A program made the position numbers and the translations under genes. This document shows, piece by piece, positions 8,542-16,734 of a stretch of 53,572 nt of DNA. The DNA is from Candidatus Zhuqueibacterota bacterium. GTDB taxonomy: Bacteria; Zhuqueibacterota; Zhuqueibacteria; Oceanimicrobiales; Oceanimicrobiaceae. A model generated the notes under the pieces. The model saw nothing but the letters and a program-made list of their open reading frames with translations, was not told where the DNA came from and did no database searches. The stretch is taken from positions 1 through 53,572 of the forward strand of contig JAJDAE010000059.1 in NCBI GenBank assembly GCA_029262035.1. The letters are read 5' to 3'. Positions within the stretch are counted from its first letter, which is position 1; each line of letters starts with the position of its first letter.

Positions 8542-9000
8542 ATGAATGATGAACAAGCCAAACTTGTGCTTGATAAGATGTTAACCATATGTCTGCAAAA
8601 CTGCAAATGGAGAATGCAAAATTGCGGTCTGATTGACCAGAGAGTAATCGGCTTGTGCGGTACTCCGGCAAAGCCGGAAAAGATTGATTTCAGATACATA
8701 GAATTCAACGGTAATGAAGGTAAGGCTGCCCTGGTGGCACATTTACAAGGGCGTTTTAGAGCAGAGCAGGCCTGGGGTTACCTACTGGCGTTTGAGACAC
8801 GATTATTCGAAGGTCAAGGTCAAAACCAAAAACGCCATGAGGCTATTGTTGTGGCGGCGATTATGCGCGGTTATCACCGTGGCGTTGCTGCAATTTTCGA
8901 ACGTAAGCCAGGCCTCACTGAAAGAATCGTCTTTACTAAAGATGTACCTATTGAGTCCGAGGAACCACTGCTCGGCCTGTTTGCAACCTTGCTTGATTAA
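8542..9000 (+). CDS. Hypothetical protein, 152 residues, operonic with DUF2958 gene
   Basis: I do not recognise the family. The start is ATG at 8542 with a strong AGGAGGG at 8532-8538; an upstream in-frame ATG at 8464 lacks a site. The N-terminus has three cysteines (residues 14, 18 and 25, in LQNCKWRMQNC) and the body is a mixed alpha/beta sequence with two similar helices (EQAWGYLLAFETRLFE and RHEAIVVAAIMRGYHRG). It ends 18 bases before the DUF2958 gene and shares its terminator at 9343-9370, so both form a small operon in the mobile region. Confidence 0.65.
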   Translation: MNDEQAKLVLDKMLTICLQNCKWRMQNCGLIDQRVIGLCGTPAKPEKIDFRYIEFNGNEGKAALVAHLQGRFRAEQAWGYLLAFETRLFEGQGQNQKRHEAIVVAAIMRGYHRGVAAIFERKPGLTERIVFTKDVPIESEEPLLGLFATLLD

Positions 9001-9018
9001 ACCAGAGAGGTGAAATAT

Positions 9019-9324
9019 ATGTGGAATAAACCGGCAATAGAAGTATTGGATGAGTTGCCTAAGCTGTACGAGACCGATGGTGTAGTTGACTGTAAAGATA
9101 AGGTCGTCCGGTTGCATTTTTTTATTGGTGGTTGTGATTGGTATGTTGTGGAATTCGATGGCAAGGACACTTTCTTTGGCTTTGTTAATCTCAACGACCC
9201 AATGAACGCTGAGTGGGGTTATTTCACTCTCAGCGAACTGGACAATATAAATATCAATGGCGCTGAGGTTGATTGTGATTTATTTTGGACGCCTAAAAAG
9301 TTCTCTGAAATAGAGATAACATAA
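9019..9324 (+). CDS. DUF2958 family protein
   Basis: A 101-residue protein matching the DUF2958 pattern (family recalled as PF11171): ELPKLYETD at the start, FFIGGCDWYVVEFDG in the centre, AEWGYFTLSEL, and DLFWTPKKFSEIE at the end. The family has no known activity but is widespread on plasmids and integrative elements, often near single-strand DNA and conjugation genes. ATG 9019 lies eight bases after AGAGAGG; a GTG at 9010 is an alternative. It is followed by an intrinsic terminator. Confidence 0.8.
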   Translation: MWNKPAIEVLDELPKLYETDGVVDCKDKVVRLHFFIGGCDWYVVEFDGKDTFFGFVNLNDPMNAEWGYFTLSELDNININGAEVDCDLFWTPKKFSEIEIT

Positions 9325-9342
9325 AATAGCCACCTGCACCAA

Positions 9343-9370
9343 CCCCGATTAAATAACATCGGGGTTTTTA
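9343..9370 (+). terminator. Intrinsic terminator after the DUF2958 operon
   Basis: CCCCGAT (9343-9349) pairs with ATCGGGG (9358-9364) around an eight-base loop and is followed by five T residues. It ends the 8542-9324 operon. Confidence 0.85.
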
Positions 9371-9388
9371 CTTCCTAAATATCTCTAC

Positions 9389-9417
9389 TTGACACCGATA
9401 TCACCTTGATATATAAT
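9389..9417 (+). promoter_or_regulatory. Consensus sigma-70-type promoter
   Basis: TTGACA (9389-9394), a 17-base spacer and TATAAT (9412-9417) match the consensus at all twelve positions. The expected start site falls on or next to the ATG at 9424, so the transcript would have little or no leader. Confidence 0.8.
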
Positions 9418-9423
9418 GAATTT

Positions 9424-9627
9424 ATGAGATGGCATTACGAATTGGGCAAAAGTTTGTTTAATTTAGCAAATACAATAGCTTCAGGTTTAATCATTGGTGT
9501 GTTAATCAATGTTGCCCTTGACGAGGTGGAAGCCTTAGCAGCAGCTATTATTTTCACCATTGGCCTGTTGTCGACAATTACAATTTATGCCTACGCTATT
9601 AAATATCTAAAACAAGTTAATCATTAA
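9424..9627 (+). CDS. Small two-helix membrane protein
   Basis: A 67-residue protein with a short amphipathic start (WHYELGKSLFNLANTI) and two hydrophobic segments, about residues 17-35 and 42-62, ending in a short hydrophilic tail. Composition and layout resemble small DUF6722-like membrane proteins of mobile elements, but I am not sure of the family. ATG 9424 is preferred over 9406 because the -10 box ends at 9417, so 9406 would lie inside the promoter. The mRNA appears leaderless, as no ribosome binding site fits in the six bases between. It probably forms an operon with the 44-residue protein that follows seven bases later. Confidence 0.6.
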   Translation: MRWHYELGKSLFNLANTIASGLIIGVLINVALDEVEALAAAIIFTIGLLSTITIYAYAIKYLKQVNH

Positions 9628-9633
9628 AGTCTT

Positions 9634-9768
9634 ATGAACTCACAAATTTTCGTTGCTATTTTTGCCTTCATTGGTATTGCTTTGTTTGGTTTCCTTGTAT
9701 CTAAAATTGCAGATAGAAAATCAAAGTCACAAAAAAACAACACTGAATATTTTCCCATCGAGCAATAA
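9634..9768 (+). CDS. Short single-pass membrane peptide, 44 residues
   Basis: An open frame from ATG 9634 to TAA 9766-9768. Residues 4-23 form one hydrophobic helix (FVAIFAFIGIALFGFLV), followed by a basic segment (KIADRKSKSQKN) and a polar tail, which predicts an N-out single-span peptide. It starts six bases after the preceding small membrane gene and ends just before a terminator, so it is probably expressed. Function unknown; such pairs of tiny membrane proteins sit in many mobile elements. Confidence 0.5.
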   Translation: MNSQIFVAIFAFIGIALFGFLVSKIADRKSKSQKNNTEYFPIEQ

Positions 9769-9791
9769 CCAAAATTGATAGTTTGTAGAAA

Positions 9792-9822
9792 AATCCCGCT
9801 TCATACGAGCGGGATTATTCTT
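9792..9822. terminator. Bidirectional intrinsic terminator
   Basis: AATCCCGCT (9792-9800) and AGCGGGATT (9808-9816) form a nine-base-pair stem with T-rich sequence on both strands. It lies between the + strand small-peptide operon and the convergent - strand gene ending at 9880. Confidence 0.8.
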
Positions 9823-9879
9823 TTGTGGTAAACGACCTAATGATTGTTCCAAAGTTTACCTGATAGGTGGACTTCTTTT

Positions 9880-10899
9880 TTACGGCCTGAAAATATCTAC
9901 TGGCGAGTCGCCTGCCACTGGCGTTTGCCAAATGGATTCCGTAATTTTTTGAACCGGGTTTTGGCCAAGCTCTTCATATCGAAGAAATAGAAACAATCGA
10001 AGTCCGATTTTCTTCTCATCGATATCACGTGCCAAAGCGATAAGATTTGTATGCTCTTCCTGGCTCATGCCTTCGGTTACAAACAATACTCGCAAATTCT
10101 GCGGCTCTTTAATAGCTGCATACTTGCGTTTTTTGACCTCTGCCCAAGCTGTCCATCTTTGCTGCTTATAAAAATAGTAGTATGCTTCGAGGCGGTGCCT
10201 GAGACTTTTATAGCGTGAGCGCAAGCGTTTGGGGCTCTTTACAGCGCCCTTGCTACGCTGTAATTCCAGGAAAAAATTCCGAACTTGCAACAGGTTCCCC
10301 TGTTCGTCTTTCCCATTGGCAAGTGCAAACATCCAATCCGGGACGAGGTGATACATGGTATCGCGGCCTACCTGTCCCCTATCCGTGCTGACCTGCCTTT
10401 GTGCTCTAAAGCGGTCAACAAACTCTCTATCCTGAAATTCATAGGGTACTATCAAACCCTGCTCTGTGGCAGCCCGTTTGATGATTGCACGAATTTCGTT
10501 AAGCAGCACGGTATGCATCAGAAACGGGTGGTAACCAGCCGCCAGGCGTTTGGCTTTCACTCGCTTTTTTGTATATTTTCGGAGTTCGGCAGCCCCCAAT
10601 TCATCCAAATAGTAGACGCATGGCTGGCTACCGCCGGTATAGGTATGCGGCGGATGCCAGCGAGCCAGATAACCGTGATGATACAGTTTCTGCAAGCGAT
10701 GCTGCAATGAATTAAGTGAACGACCAAGTTGCCAGGAAATACCCCTGGCGGTCAAGTATTCGAACCAGTGCTCACGGCCAAAAAGCTCAAGAATGGCAAG
10801 GTCTCGTTTTTCAAAACGAATCGGTGTGAGTTCATCCGCAGGTGGTTTTTTGTAGCGGGATTGTTTATTTGCGGGCATAGGCTTGACAGTTTTTGTCAT
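9880..10899 (-). CDS. Replication-relaxation family protein
   Basis: A roughly 340-residue protein of the replication-relaxation (Replic_Relax) family, found with replication and conjugation genes of integrative elements. The N-terminal third is a winged-helix region (KRDLAILELFGREHWF, LGRSLNSLQHRLQKLYHHGYL), and the middle contains the family stretch YHPFLMHTVLLNEIRA and VPDWMFALANG. The charged DEK..RSKGAVKSPKRLRSRYKS portion follows. Start is uncertain: ATG at 10899 or TTG at 10941, neither with a clear ribosome binding site. It is a single - strand gene beside the inverted-repeat region at 11.07-11.36 kb, a plausible DNA target (inference). Confidence 0.7.
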   Translation of the reverse strand: MTKTVKPMPANKQSRYKKPPADELTPIRFEKRDLAILELFGREHWFEYLTARGISWQLGRSLNSLQHRLQKLYHHGYLARWHPPHTYTGGSQPCVYYLDELGAAELRKYTKKRVKAKRLAAGYHPFLMHTVLLNEIRAIIKRAATEQGLIVPYEFQDREFVDRFRAQRQVSTDRGQVGRDTMYHLVPDWMFALANGKDEQGNLLQVRNFFLELQRSKGAVKSPKRLRSRYKSLRHRLEAYYYFYKQQRWTAWAEVKKRKYAAIKEPQNLRVLFVTEGMSQEEHTNLIALARDIDEKKIGLRLFLFLRYEELGQNPVQKITESIWQTPVAGDSPVDIFRP

Positions 10900-11067
10900 T
10901 TTAGCAATTAACGGTGATGCCGGCAAAGATTTTTCTCTCAATCCCGCGATACATCTCTAAGAGATGTTGAAAAAAGGATGCTCATCCCCACTCTATTCGA
11001 AGCAAATTTGTTATTATAAAAGTATACCATCCGGTAATTTATTGCTTCTTTTCCGTGGCGACGAGCT

Positions 11068-11360
11068 GCGCGCGCGTCGATGGCCTAGGCCCTCGACTAC
11101 CCCAAAATCCATCCGAGAACCACGCTCAGTAACCCAACAATCTGCAAAAACTACCACCTGTGTATAACTTCGCTTGCGTGTGTTTCCCGGACTTGGTACT
11201 GAAGCTGGTAAAGCGCTCAGTACCCGCGGGTTTCGCTTTGCTCAACCTGGATTTTGGGGTAGTCGAGGCCCCGTAGTCTGGTGGGCTATTCTAAATCTGA
11301 TGACTGAAAAAGGAGAGACTTATTCGGAAACTTTCGGAAATACGGCCTCGACGCGCGCGC
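11068..11360. repeat. Nested inverted repeat, possible replication or transfer origin
   Basis: Two pairs of arms are nested. The outer pair is GCGCGCGCGTCGA (11068-11080) and its exact complement at 11348-11360. The inner pair is a perfect 21-base arm at 11091-11111 and its complement at 11248-11268, beginning CCTCGACTACCCC. Short GGCC elements sit between outer and inner arms on both sides. No gene is convincing in 10942-11435. TTCGGAA elements occur at about 11330-11345. Such structure next to a replication-relaxation gene suggests an origin or a hairpin end rather than a terminator. Confidence 0.7.
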
Positions 11361-11423
11361 TAAAAAATGAGACCCTTTGCGGTTGACGGGTAGCGATAAT
11401 ATCTATGACTTTCTGAAATATGA

Positions 11424-11429
11424 TATAAT
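11424..11429 (+). promoter_or_regulatory. -10 element giving a leaderless radC-like transcript
   Basis: TATAAT at 11424-11429 ends six bases before the ATG at 11436; no good -35 was found at 16-18 bases upstream. The start site would fall at the start codon. Confidence 0.45.
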
Positions 11430-11435
11430 TAACCT

Positions 11436-11894
11436 ATGGATTATTTGAAACAGCTAAAAATCGAATATATCAAAACTGACATTCCGAACCCTATCCGCGG
11501 TCAGGTCGAAAAACCTGAAGACATTTACGTATTATTTAAGGATATGGAACGGTCGGATAAGGAGAAGGTCGTTGGTGTTTATTTGGATGCACGCATGCTT
11601 ATCAACAGCTTTGAGATTGTTAGCATTGGTTCCAACAACCTTGCTTTAGTTGCGCCTAAAGAGGTCTGCAAAGGCGCTATCCTGACCAACTCGCCGAATT
11701 TCATCGTGCTGCATAACCATCCGTCCGGCGATCCTGAACCAAGCCCCAGAGATAGGCGCGTCATCATTCAGTTGCAATCCGCAGCAAAAGCTCTAGATTT
11801 GCGTTTGATAGACTTCATCATTATTGGCGATGGCCGTTATTGGAGTTGGAAAGCCGGTGAGTATTTCGCGAAAGATTCGGATGAGAGAGGTTAG
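11436..11894 (+). CDS. RadC-like JAB/MPN-domain protein
   Basis: A 152-residue protein comprising only the JAB1/MPN metalloprotease-like domain of RadC. The metal site is intact: HNHPSGDPEPSPRD at about residues 91-104 supplies two histidines and the aspartate, and the early glutamate is in the strand near residue 59. Housekeeping RadC has an extra N-terminal helix-hairpin-helix region, which is absent; short versions like this are typical of plasmids, phages and integrative elements and are linked to anti-restriction or DNA processing without a proven mechanism. The mRNA looks leaderless. Position next to an inverted-repeat region fits an element-maintenance role. Confidence 0.85.
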   Translation: MDYLKQLKIEYIKTDIPNPIRGQVEKPEDIYVLFKDMERSDKEKVVGVYLDARMLINSFEIVSIGSNNLALVAPKEVCKGAILTNSPNFIVLHNHPSGDPEPSPRDRRVIIQLQSAAKALDLRLIDFIIIGDGRYWSWKAGEYFAKDSDERG

Positions 11895-12181
11895 TGAATT
11901 CCACCATTGGATTGTCATAAGGAAAAGGCCTGTGCTTATGCACCCAGTTACTGATAATCTTGATATGGGCAAGAATGCGGTTATAGTATGGTCGTTTCTA
12001 GCGGCTGGTTCCTATACCGGCAGTCTCTTGGTGCAATGTGGTTAGAAGATGAAATTGACTGTAACAAATATGTTTTGGATGGCAACATGTTAAAGGATAA
12101 TGCAGCGTCAAAATTGGGGCTATAGATAAGAAGGATTGTGCCTCTCATGAGCCATAGCTTATGTCTTCCAGAGATTCTCCT

Positions 12182-15100
12182 TCATTCCTTAGCGTCTCTT
12201 ACCGTCCCCTCAAAATCATCACAAAGTTTATCAACTAGGTCTTCTGTTTCTTTAAAGAAGTAATCTCCAACAGTTTGTCGGTTAAGTGCCTTATAGCGAC
12301 GATAGATTTTGGAAAAATCATCATAGATTTCAGCTTCAGAAACATGTGATTTAATTTTTACAATCAATCGCTCACCCTCGCTAGTCTCACGAACATAGCG
12401 AAAAAAGTCTAAAATCTTAGACTCAAAGTCCTTAATCAACAGTCCTATTTGGGTTTCATGATCATTACGGGCGGCGATGATTTCGAGAATATCAAACTGG
12501 CCGTTTCCCCATCGTTTTTTACCCTCAGCTACCTTCAGCTGTTTTTTCTTTTTTGGTTGCGGTTCATAAACCTCTACCTCAATAATTCCAATCTGATTAT
12601 CAAAATATACCTCTATTGGGTCTTTCACATCTTCAGTACGATTCATCATGTTGTAGAGCGTATTGAACTTGCGCCAGAAGAACAAAAATCTCGGCTCGCT
12701 GAACTTGGTATCTAATTCAATCACATACTCTATACGATTAAGGATAGTGAAATACTGGGCAGCTTTCGCTTTCGTATCTGCGGTACGTTGTGGATTCGCA
12801 TCGATATATTTTGTCAAACTGTTTTCAAAATCCAAATAGCTTTCAGGATTATCACGCCTAGCCGCATCCTGGTAAATAGCCATGAACACTGTGAAAAACT
12901 TATCAAAGGTGTCGGATTTTTTAAGCTCTATCAGGAGAATCTCCAAAACCTTCTTATCACTAAAAGGATCAAAATCACTCACTACTATATTTGAGAAGTG
13001 TTCAAACGCATCTTTAATGTTTTGCACATTTATGTTGTTGTATGAAAAGTCAATAATTTTACAATCGTTTTTGTATTTAGTGGTGCGATTGACACGGGAA
13101 ATTGTCTGAATAGCGCTGATACCAGTAATCTCTTTATCGAGAAACAATGTGTGGAGTTTTCTTTCATCAAATCCGGTTTGTAACTTCGCCACGACAATCA
13201 TTAAACCATTTTTATTCAGAGCAAAACTCTCCAAAACCTTTTCTTCGGTCATGCCATCATTCAATCCTGATGCACTTTGCTCATCCTGATTACTGGAATA
13301 CGCTACATGAATCGGTGCATCAGCATATTTAGCATATTTAGAGTCCTTCACTATGATATTAAAATGTTTTGTCACTGCTTGTATATACGCGATAGCTGAT
13401 TTAATGGAATAAACGGCCAGCATTGCTTTACCAGTGCCGCGTATTTGGCGATACACATCTTTCACTAACAAATCAGCCACATATTTGGCAATGGCGTCAA
13501 TACGTTCACGGTTCTCATAAATTTGTTTTTTCGGTGCATCTTTAAATTCCTGTTCTGTAAAACCCTCAAGCATGTTACTTGGTAAATCAAACAACATTTT
13601 CGAAGCAATTGGTACAATATTTTTAAGTGGATTAAGGATAAATCCATCCTCAATCGCTTCTTTCATTGTGTAGCTATCAAATGGTCGCCAAAGCTTTTCA
13701 CTTTCGGCATAACCGCTGAATTCACCAAATCTTGCCAATGCATGGTCATTAGGTGTCGCTGTGAAACCGACAATCAGGTTTTTTTTTGTTCTGATTTTTG
13801 AATAGTTAACATCATCAAAAGGGCTTTGAAGTTCATCAAAAATACTTATCATATCTTCATGCTGGTCGCCAGTGTTTGAGCGATGAATCTCATCGATTAG
13901 AAATACAATGCGCATTTTGGCGAGTTCTTCCAGCACTTCCTTGTCTAGCATTTCCCGTACGGAGCCAAACTTTTGCAGATTAACAATCACCAAACGGGTA
14001 TCGGATGCAAGGGCTGTTTTAAAGGTTTTCTTATTCGTCGCTTCCTTGAACATACGTCTATCAATATTCATGTTCAGCATTAGGGAATCAATTTGACTGC
14101 GGAGTTGCAGCCTGTCCACCACAATCATGATTTTGTCATAGACGTATTTACCGTTTCGTCTTAAGTCTTTCAATTGCAAAGCCGACCAGCCGATGATATT
14201 GGACTTGCCGAAGCCTGCCGCATATTGCATGAGTAAAGAGTAGACGTTTTTATTATTGCAGTATGATTTTCGTTTTTCCAACAGCTCTTTCCTCTTGACT
14301 TCCGATACATCTGCCAGTTGTTTTTCCAATAACTTCTCAAAATAGTCAGGCTCTTTTTCATGTGCTAAAAATTCATCAATTTTGGCCAGAATTTTATCAG
14401 TGCCGAACTTTTGTTTGGGGCGTGGCGAAATTAAACGGCCGACTTCACTCTTAACCTCTTTAACACCCTTATTTATGTAGACATCACGTTCGATAAAGTT
14501 GTAATACAGAATCTCTTTTTCCATGAAGAACTTGCCATAGTGGGCAGTAAAAAGCTCTTTTATCTTATCTTTTTTTTCAGCATCCGGATTCAGCAATGGA
14601 TAGGGCTTAAATACTTTGTATGCCTTCTTTTCAATTTCCTCACGGTCAATTTTTCCTTCACGGCAGGCAATCAACATCTCATCAAAAAAATCTGCAATGG
14701 TTCGGATCACATAGGTTTCACCAATATCTGTGGCAGTGATATGAATAGCTTTTTCAAAAATCTTGAGGTAATCTTTGCGGAGGGCTTGTCTTTCTGTATC
14801 GCTCAACATAGAGTTGCTATCTACGTATTGGTGATATATTTTCACAGCCTCAAAATAATCTTTTATAACTTTACCTCGGCCGTTTTTTCGGGCGTTTTGG
14901 TTGGTATAGTTGGATTTTAGTTCGCTGTAGCCTAAATAGATGCCATTAACAAACATCACGATGTCCGGGCGAAAAGCAAAAATCTGTTTGCCCTGGTATT
15001 TATACTTATAGGGCAGCTCTTGTACAACGGAAAAAATATTCTCATTAAATAACGAATTGTCGTGAATCACACTATCACTGGTGTAAAACAAATACAGCTT

Positions 15101-15400
15101 CACACCCTGCAAAGTGATTGATTTATTTGCATTGATAAACAACGCCATATTCCGGCTGCTTGTGATTCGTTCCTGAATCAGAGCAATCAAATCATTCAGT
15201 AATTGTTTATCATTACCATGATATTTTTTTAGCAGTAATTCATAGGATTTTATGTTCAGACTTGTGCATGAAATAAATGCTTGCAGGTCTTCTTCAATAA
15301 TCAGCGATTGGGTGATAGTGTTGGCTTTGATTTCCTGGTAGCCCAGGCCTTCTCGGAAGAATGGAATTAAAAACCGGTCTTGCAGGTGTAATTCGTTCAT
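12182..15400 (-). CDS. hsdR: Type I restriction enzyme subunit R
   Basis: A 1072-residue motor and nuclease subunit of a type I restriction-modification complex. Residues 1-200 hold a PD-(D/E)xK nuclease: Pro145-Asp146 and Glu160-Leu-Lys162. Helicase motifs follow: Walker A AAGFGKS at about 394-400 (GFGKS instead of the common GSGKS), DEIH at 503-506, GFTATP, and the late SRVNR arginine-finger motif. The C-terminus is helical and should bind the methylase core. It starts 14 bases after hsdS stops, with AGGAAAA before the ATG, so it is the third gene of an M-S-R operon. Full length and intact motifs suggest an active enzyme that cuts unmodified invading DNA after translocation. Confidence 0.93.
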   Translation of the reverse strand: MNELHLQDRFLIPFFREGLGYQEIKANTITQSLIIEEDLQAFISCTSLNIKSYELLLKKYHGNDKQLLNDLIALIQERITSSRNMALFINANKSITLQGVKLYLFYTSDSVIHDNSLFNENIFSVVQELPYKYKYQGKQIFAFRPDIVMFVNGIYLGYSELKSNYTNQNARKNGRGKVIKDYFEAVKIYHQYVDSNSMLSDTERQALRKDYLKIFEKAIHITATDIGETYVIRTIADFFDEMLIACREGKIDREEIEKKAYKVFKPYPLLNPDAEKKDKIKELFTAHYGKFFMEKEILYYNFIERDVYINKGVKEVKSEVGRLISPRPKQKFGTDKILAKIDEFLAHEKEPDYFEKLLEKQLADVSEVKRKELLEKRKSYCNNKNVYSLLMQYAAGFGKSNIIGWSALQLKDLRRNGKYVYDKIMIVVDRLQLRSQIDSLMLNMNIDRRMFKEATNKKTFKTALASDTRLVIVNLQKFGSVREMLDKEVLEELAKMRIVFLIDEIHRSNTGDQHEDMISIFDELQSPFDDVNYSKIRTKKNLIVGFTATPNDHALARFGEFSGYAESEKLWRPFDSYTMKEAIEDGFILNPLKNIVPIASKMLFDLPSNMLEGFTEQEFKDAPKKQIYENRERIDAIAKYVADLLVKDVYRQIRGTGKAMLAVYSIKSAIAYIQAVTKHFNIIVKDSKYAKYADAPIHVAYSSNQDEQSASGLNDGMTEEKVLESFALNKNGLMIVVAKLQTGFDERKLHTLFLDKEITGISAIQTISRVNRTTKYKNDCKIIDFSYNNINVQNIKDAFEHFSNIVVSDFDPFSDKKVLEILLIELKKSDTFDKFFTVFMAIYQDAARRDNPESYLDFENSLTKYIDANPQRTADTKAKAAQYFTILNRIEYVIELDTKFSEPRFLFFWRKFNTLYNMMNRTEDVKDPIEVYFDNQIGIIEVEVYEPQPKKKKQLKVAEGKKRWGNGQFDILEIIAARNDHETQIGLLIKDFESKILDFFRYVRETSEGERLIVKIKSHVSEAEIYDDFSKIYRRYKALNRQTVGDYFFKETEDLVDKLCDDFEGTVRDAKE

Positions 15401-15414
15401 GAGATTTTCCTGTC

Positions 15415-16734
15415 TTACACGACTTTTATTTTACCGGTGACTACATTATTAATTAAAGTTTTGCGCAGCTCTTTAAGTTTTTCTATTTCTGTATTGATGG
15501 TTTCAACAACACGATCAATTTGGTCAGTTTTTTGGTCGAGGTAATCTGCAATATCCTTTTGCTCTTCAATAGTAGGGATAATAAAAGGTAATACTTTTAT
15601 ATCTTCGAATTTCATTGAAGATCGTAATCCGCTTCCAAGCCAATAGAAAACTTTTGACAAATCATAAACATGCAGAAGATAATAAGCAAATACTGGGTTA
15701 ATCATTTTTAAGAAATGCAGACATAAATAAGCAGAAGTAATAATTCCTCTTTCTCTTGCTAGTCCGACTCTGAGGCTTGTCCAATCGTTTTGTAAATCTG
15801 TTAAGCGGAGAATAATATTCCCTTGATTGACAATCTGATAGGTCTCAAAGGATTCTGGCAATAAGCCAAAACTCGTCTCGATATTTTTTCTCTTCAACTT
15901 GCCATAACTTAATGAGAGCAGATTTTTTTCGCGTAAGCCTGTGTTTTTTATTTTCTGTTTAGCTGCAATATCATTAATTCTTGGCACCTCCCAATGCGCT
16001 GGCACTTCGCCAATCCACTCAACGCCGCTGTCTTTCATAGGGGCGTTTTTATCTAATCCGCGGGTAACAGTTTCGTTTATGAGAGATTGTTTGAGTTTAC
16101 CATACTGCTCGGCCTTTTGGCTGAGTAGGTCTATTTTGCGATCAATTTGTGTGGTTTTGGTGTCGAGGTAGTTGGCGATGGCGGTTTGTTCCGTTAAAGA
16201 AGGAACTGGAGTCAGTGAATCGGCTATTGCCGATTGACCGAGTCCAACACGAGTAATACCTTTTGCTGATATAACAAAACGGAATCCATAATTTTTAGAC
16301 TGAAAAAGTCTAAATAAATAAGATCCTAAAAGCAATTTATCGTTTGTTCTTAACTGCGCTAGGTGATATCCACAAAGAACTTTATCTAGAGATTCGTTTG
16401 CCAATGCTGGCACAGCTATATCATCGCAGGTTTCAGAATCTTTAGTTATCAAAACGTCATTTTTTTTTATTATAAATCGCTTGATCTCGGATTCATCAGC
16501 AGTTGCCCACATAAAATTCAATGTTGCGTTGATAAATTCATTTTTATAAACATCAACGTAATTGCAAAGCTGAATAGTCAATTCGTTTTCAAGTGATTTT
16601 TTATCCACATTACTATTTTGAATATTTGATAATTCTTTCAGGCGGCGAATATCCCAATATGCAGGCATTTCACCCAGCCACTCAACCTCACTATCTCTAT
16701 AAGCATCATACCGCTCAAATTTTGTATGGCTCAT
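15415..16734 (-). CDS. hsdS: Type I restriction-modification specificity subunit S
   Basis: A 439-residue target-recognition subunit. Two target recognition domains, each opened by an EWLGEMPAYW / EWIGEVPAHW motif, are separated by conserved helices (NYLDTKTTQIDRKID near 185 and YLDQKTDQIDRVVE near 405) that set the spacing of a bipartite DNA site. Both halves are intact, so one split recognition sequence is expected; it cannot be deduced by eye. The ATG overlaps the hsdM stop as ATGA, giving translational coupling and a fixed M:S ratio. Target recognition domains vary most among relatives, so the two halves are the likely places for recombination. Confidence 0.93.
   Translation of the reverse strand: MSHTKFERYDAYRDSEVEWLGEMPAYWDIRRLKELSNIQNSNVDKKSLENELTIQLCNYVDVYKNEFINATLNFMWATADESEIKRFIIKKNDVLITKDSETCDDIAVPALANESLDKVLCGYHLAQLRTNDKLLLGSYLFRLFQSKNYGFRFVISAKGITRVGLGQSAIADSLTPVPSLTEQTAIANYLDTKTTQIDRKIDLLSQKAEQYGKLKQSLINETVTRGLDKNAPMKDSGVEWIGEVPAHWEVPRINDIAAKQKIKNTGLREKNLLSLSYGKLKRKNIETSFGLLPESFETYQIVNQGNIILRLTDLQNDWTSLRVGLARERGIITSAYLCLHFLKMINPVFAYYLLHVYDLSKVFYWLGSGLRSSMKFEDIKVLPFIIPTIEEQKDIADYLDQKTDQIDRVVETINTEIEKLKELRKTLINNVVTGKIKVV

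Noticed and set aside
10285-10710. 141-codon + strand frame
   Set aside because: It is the antisense shadow of the replication-relaxation gene, whose protein has a clear family match.
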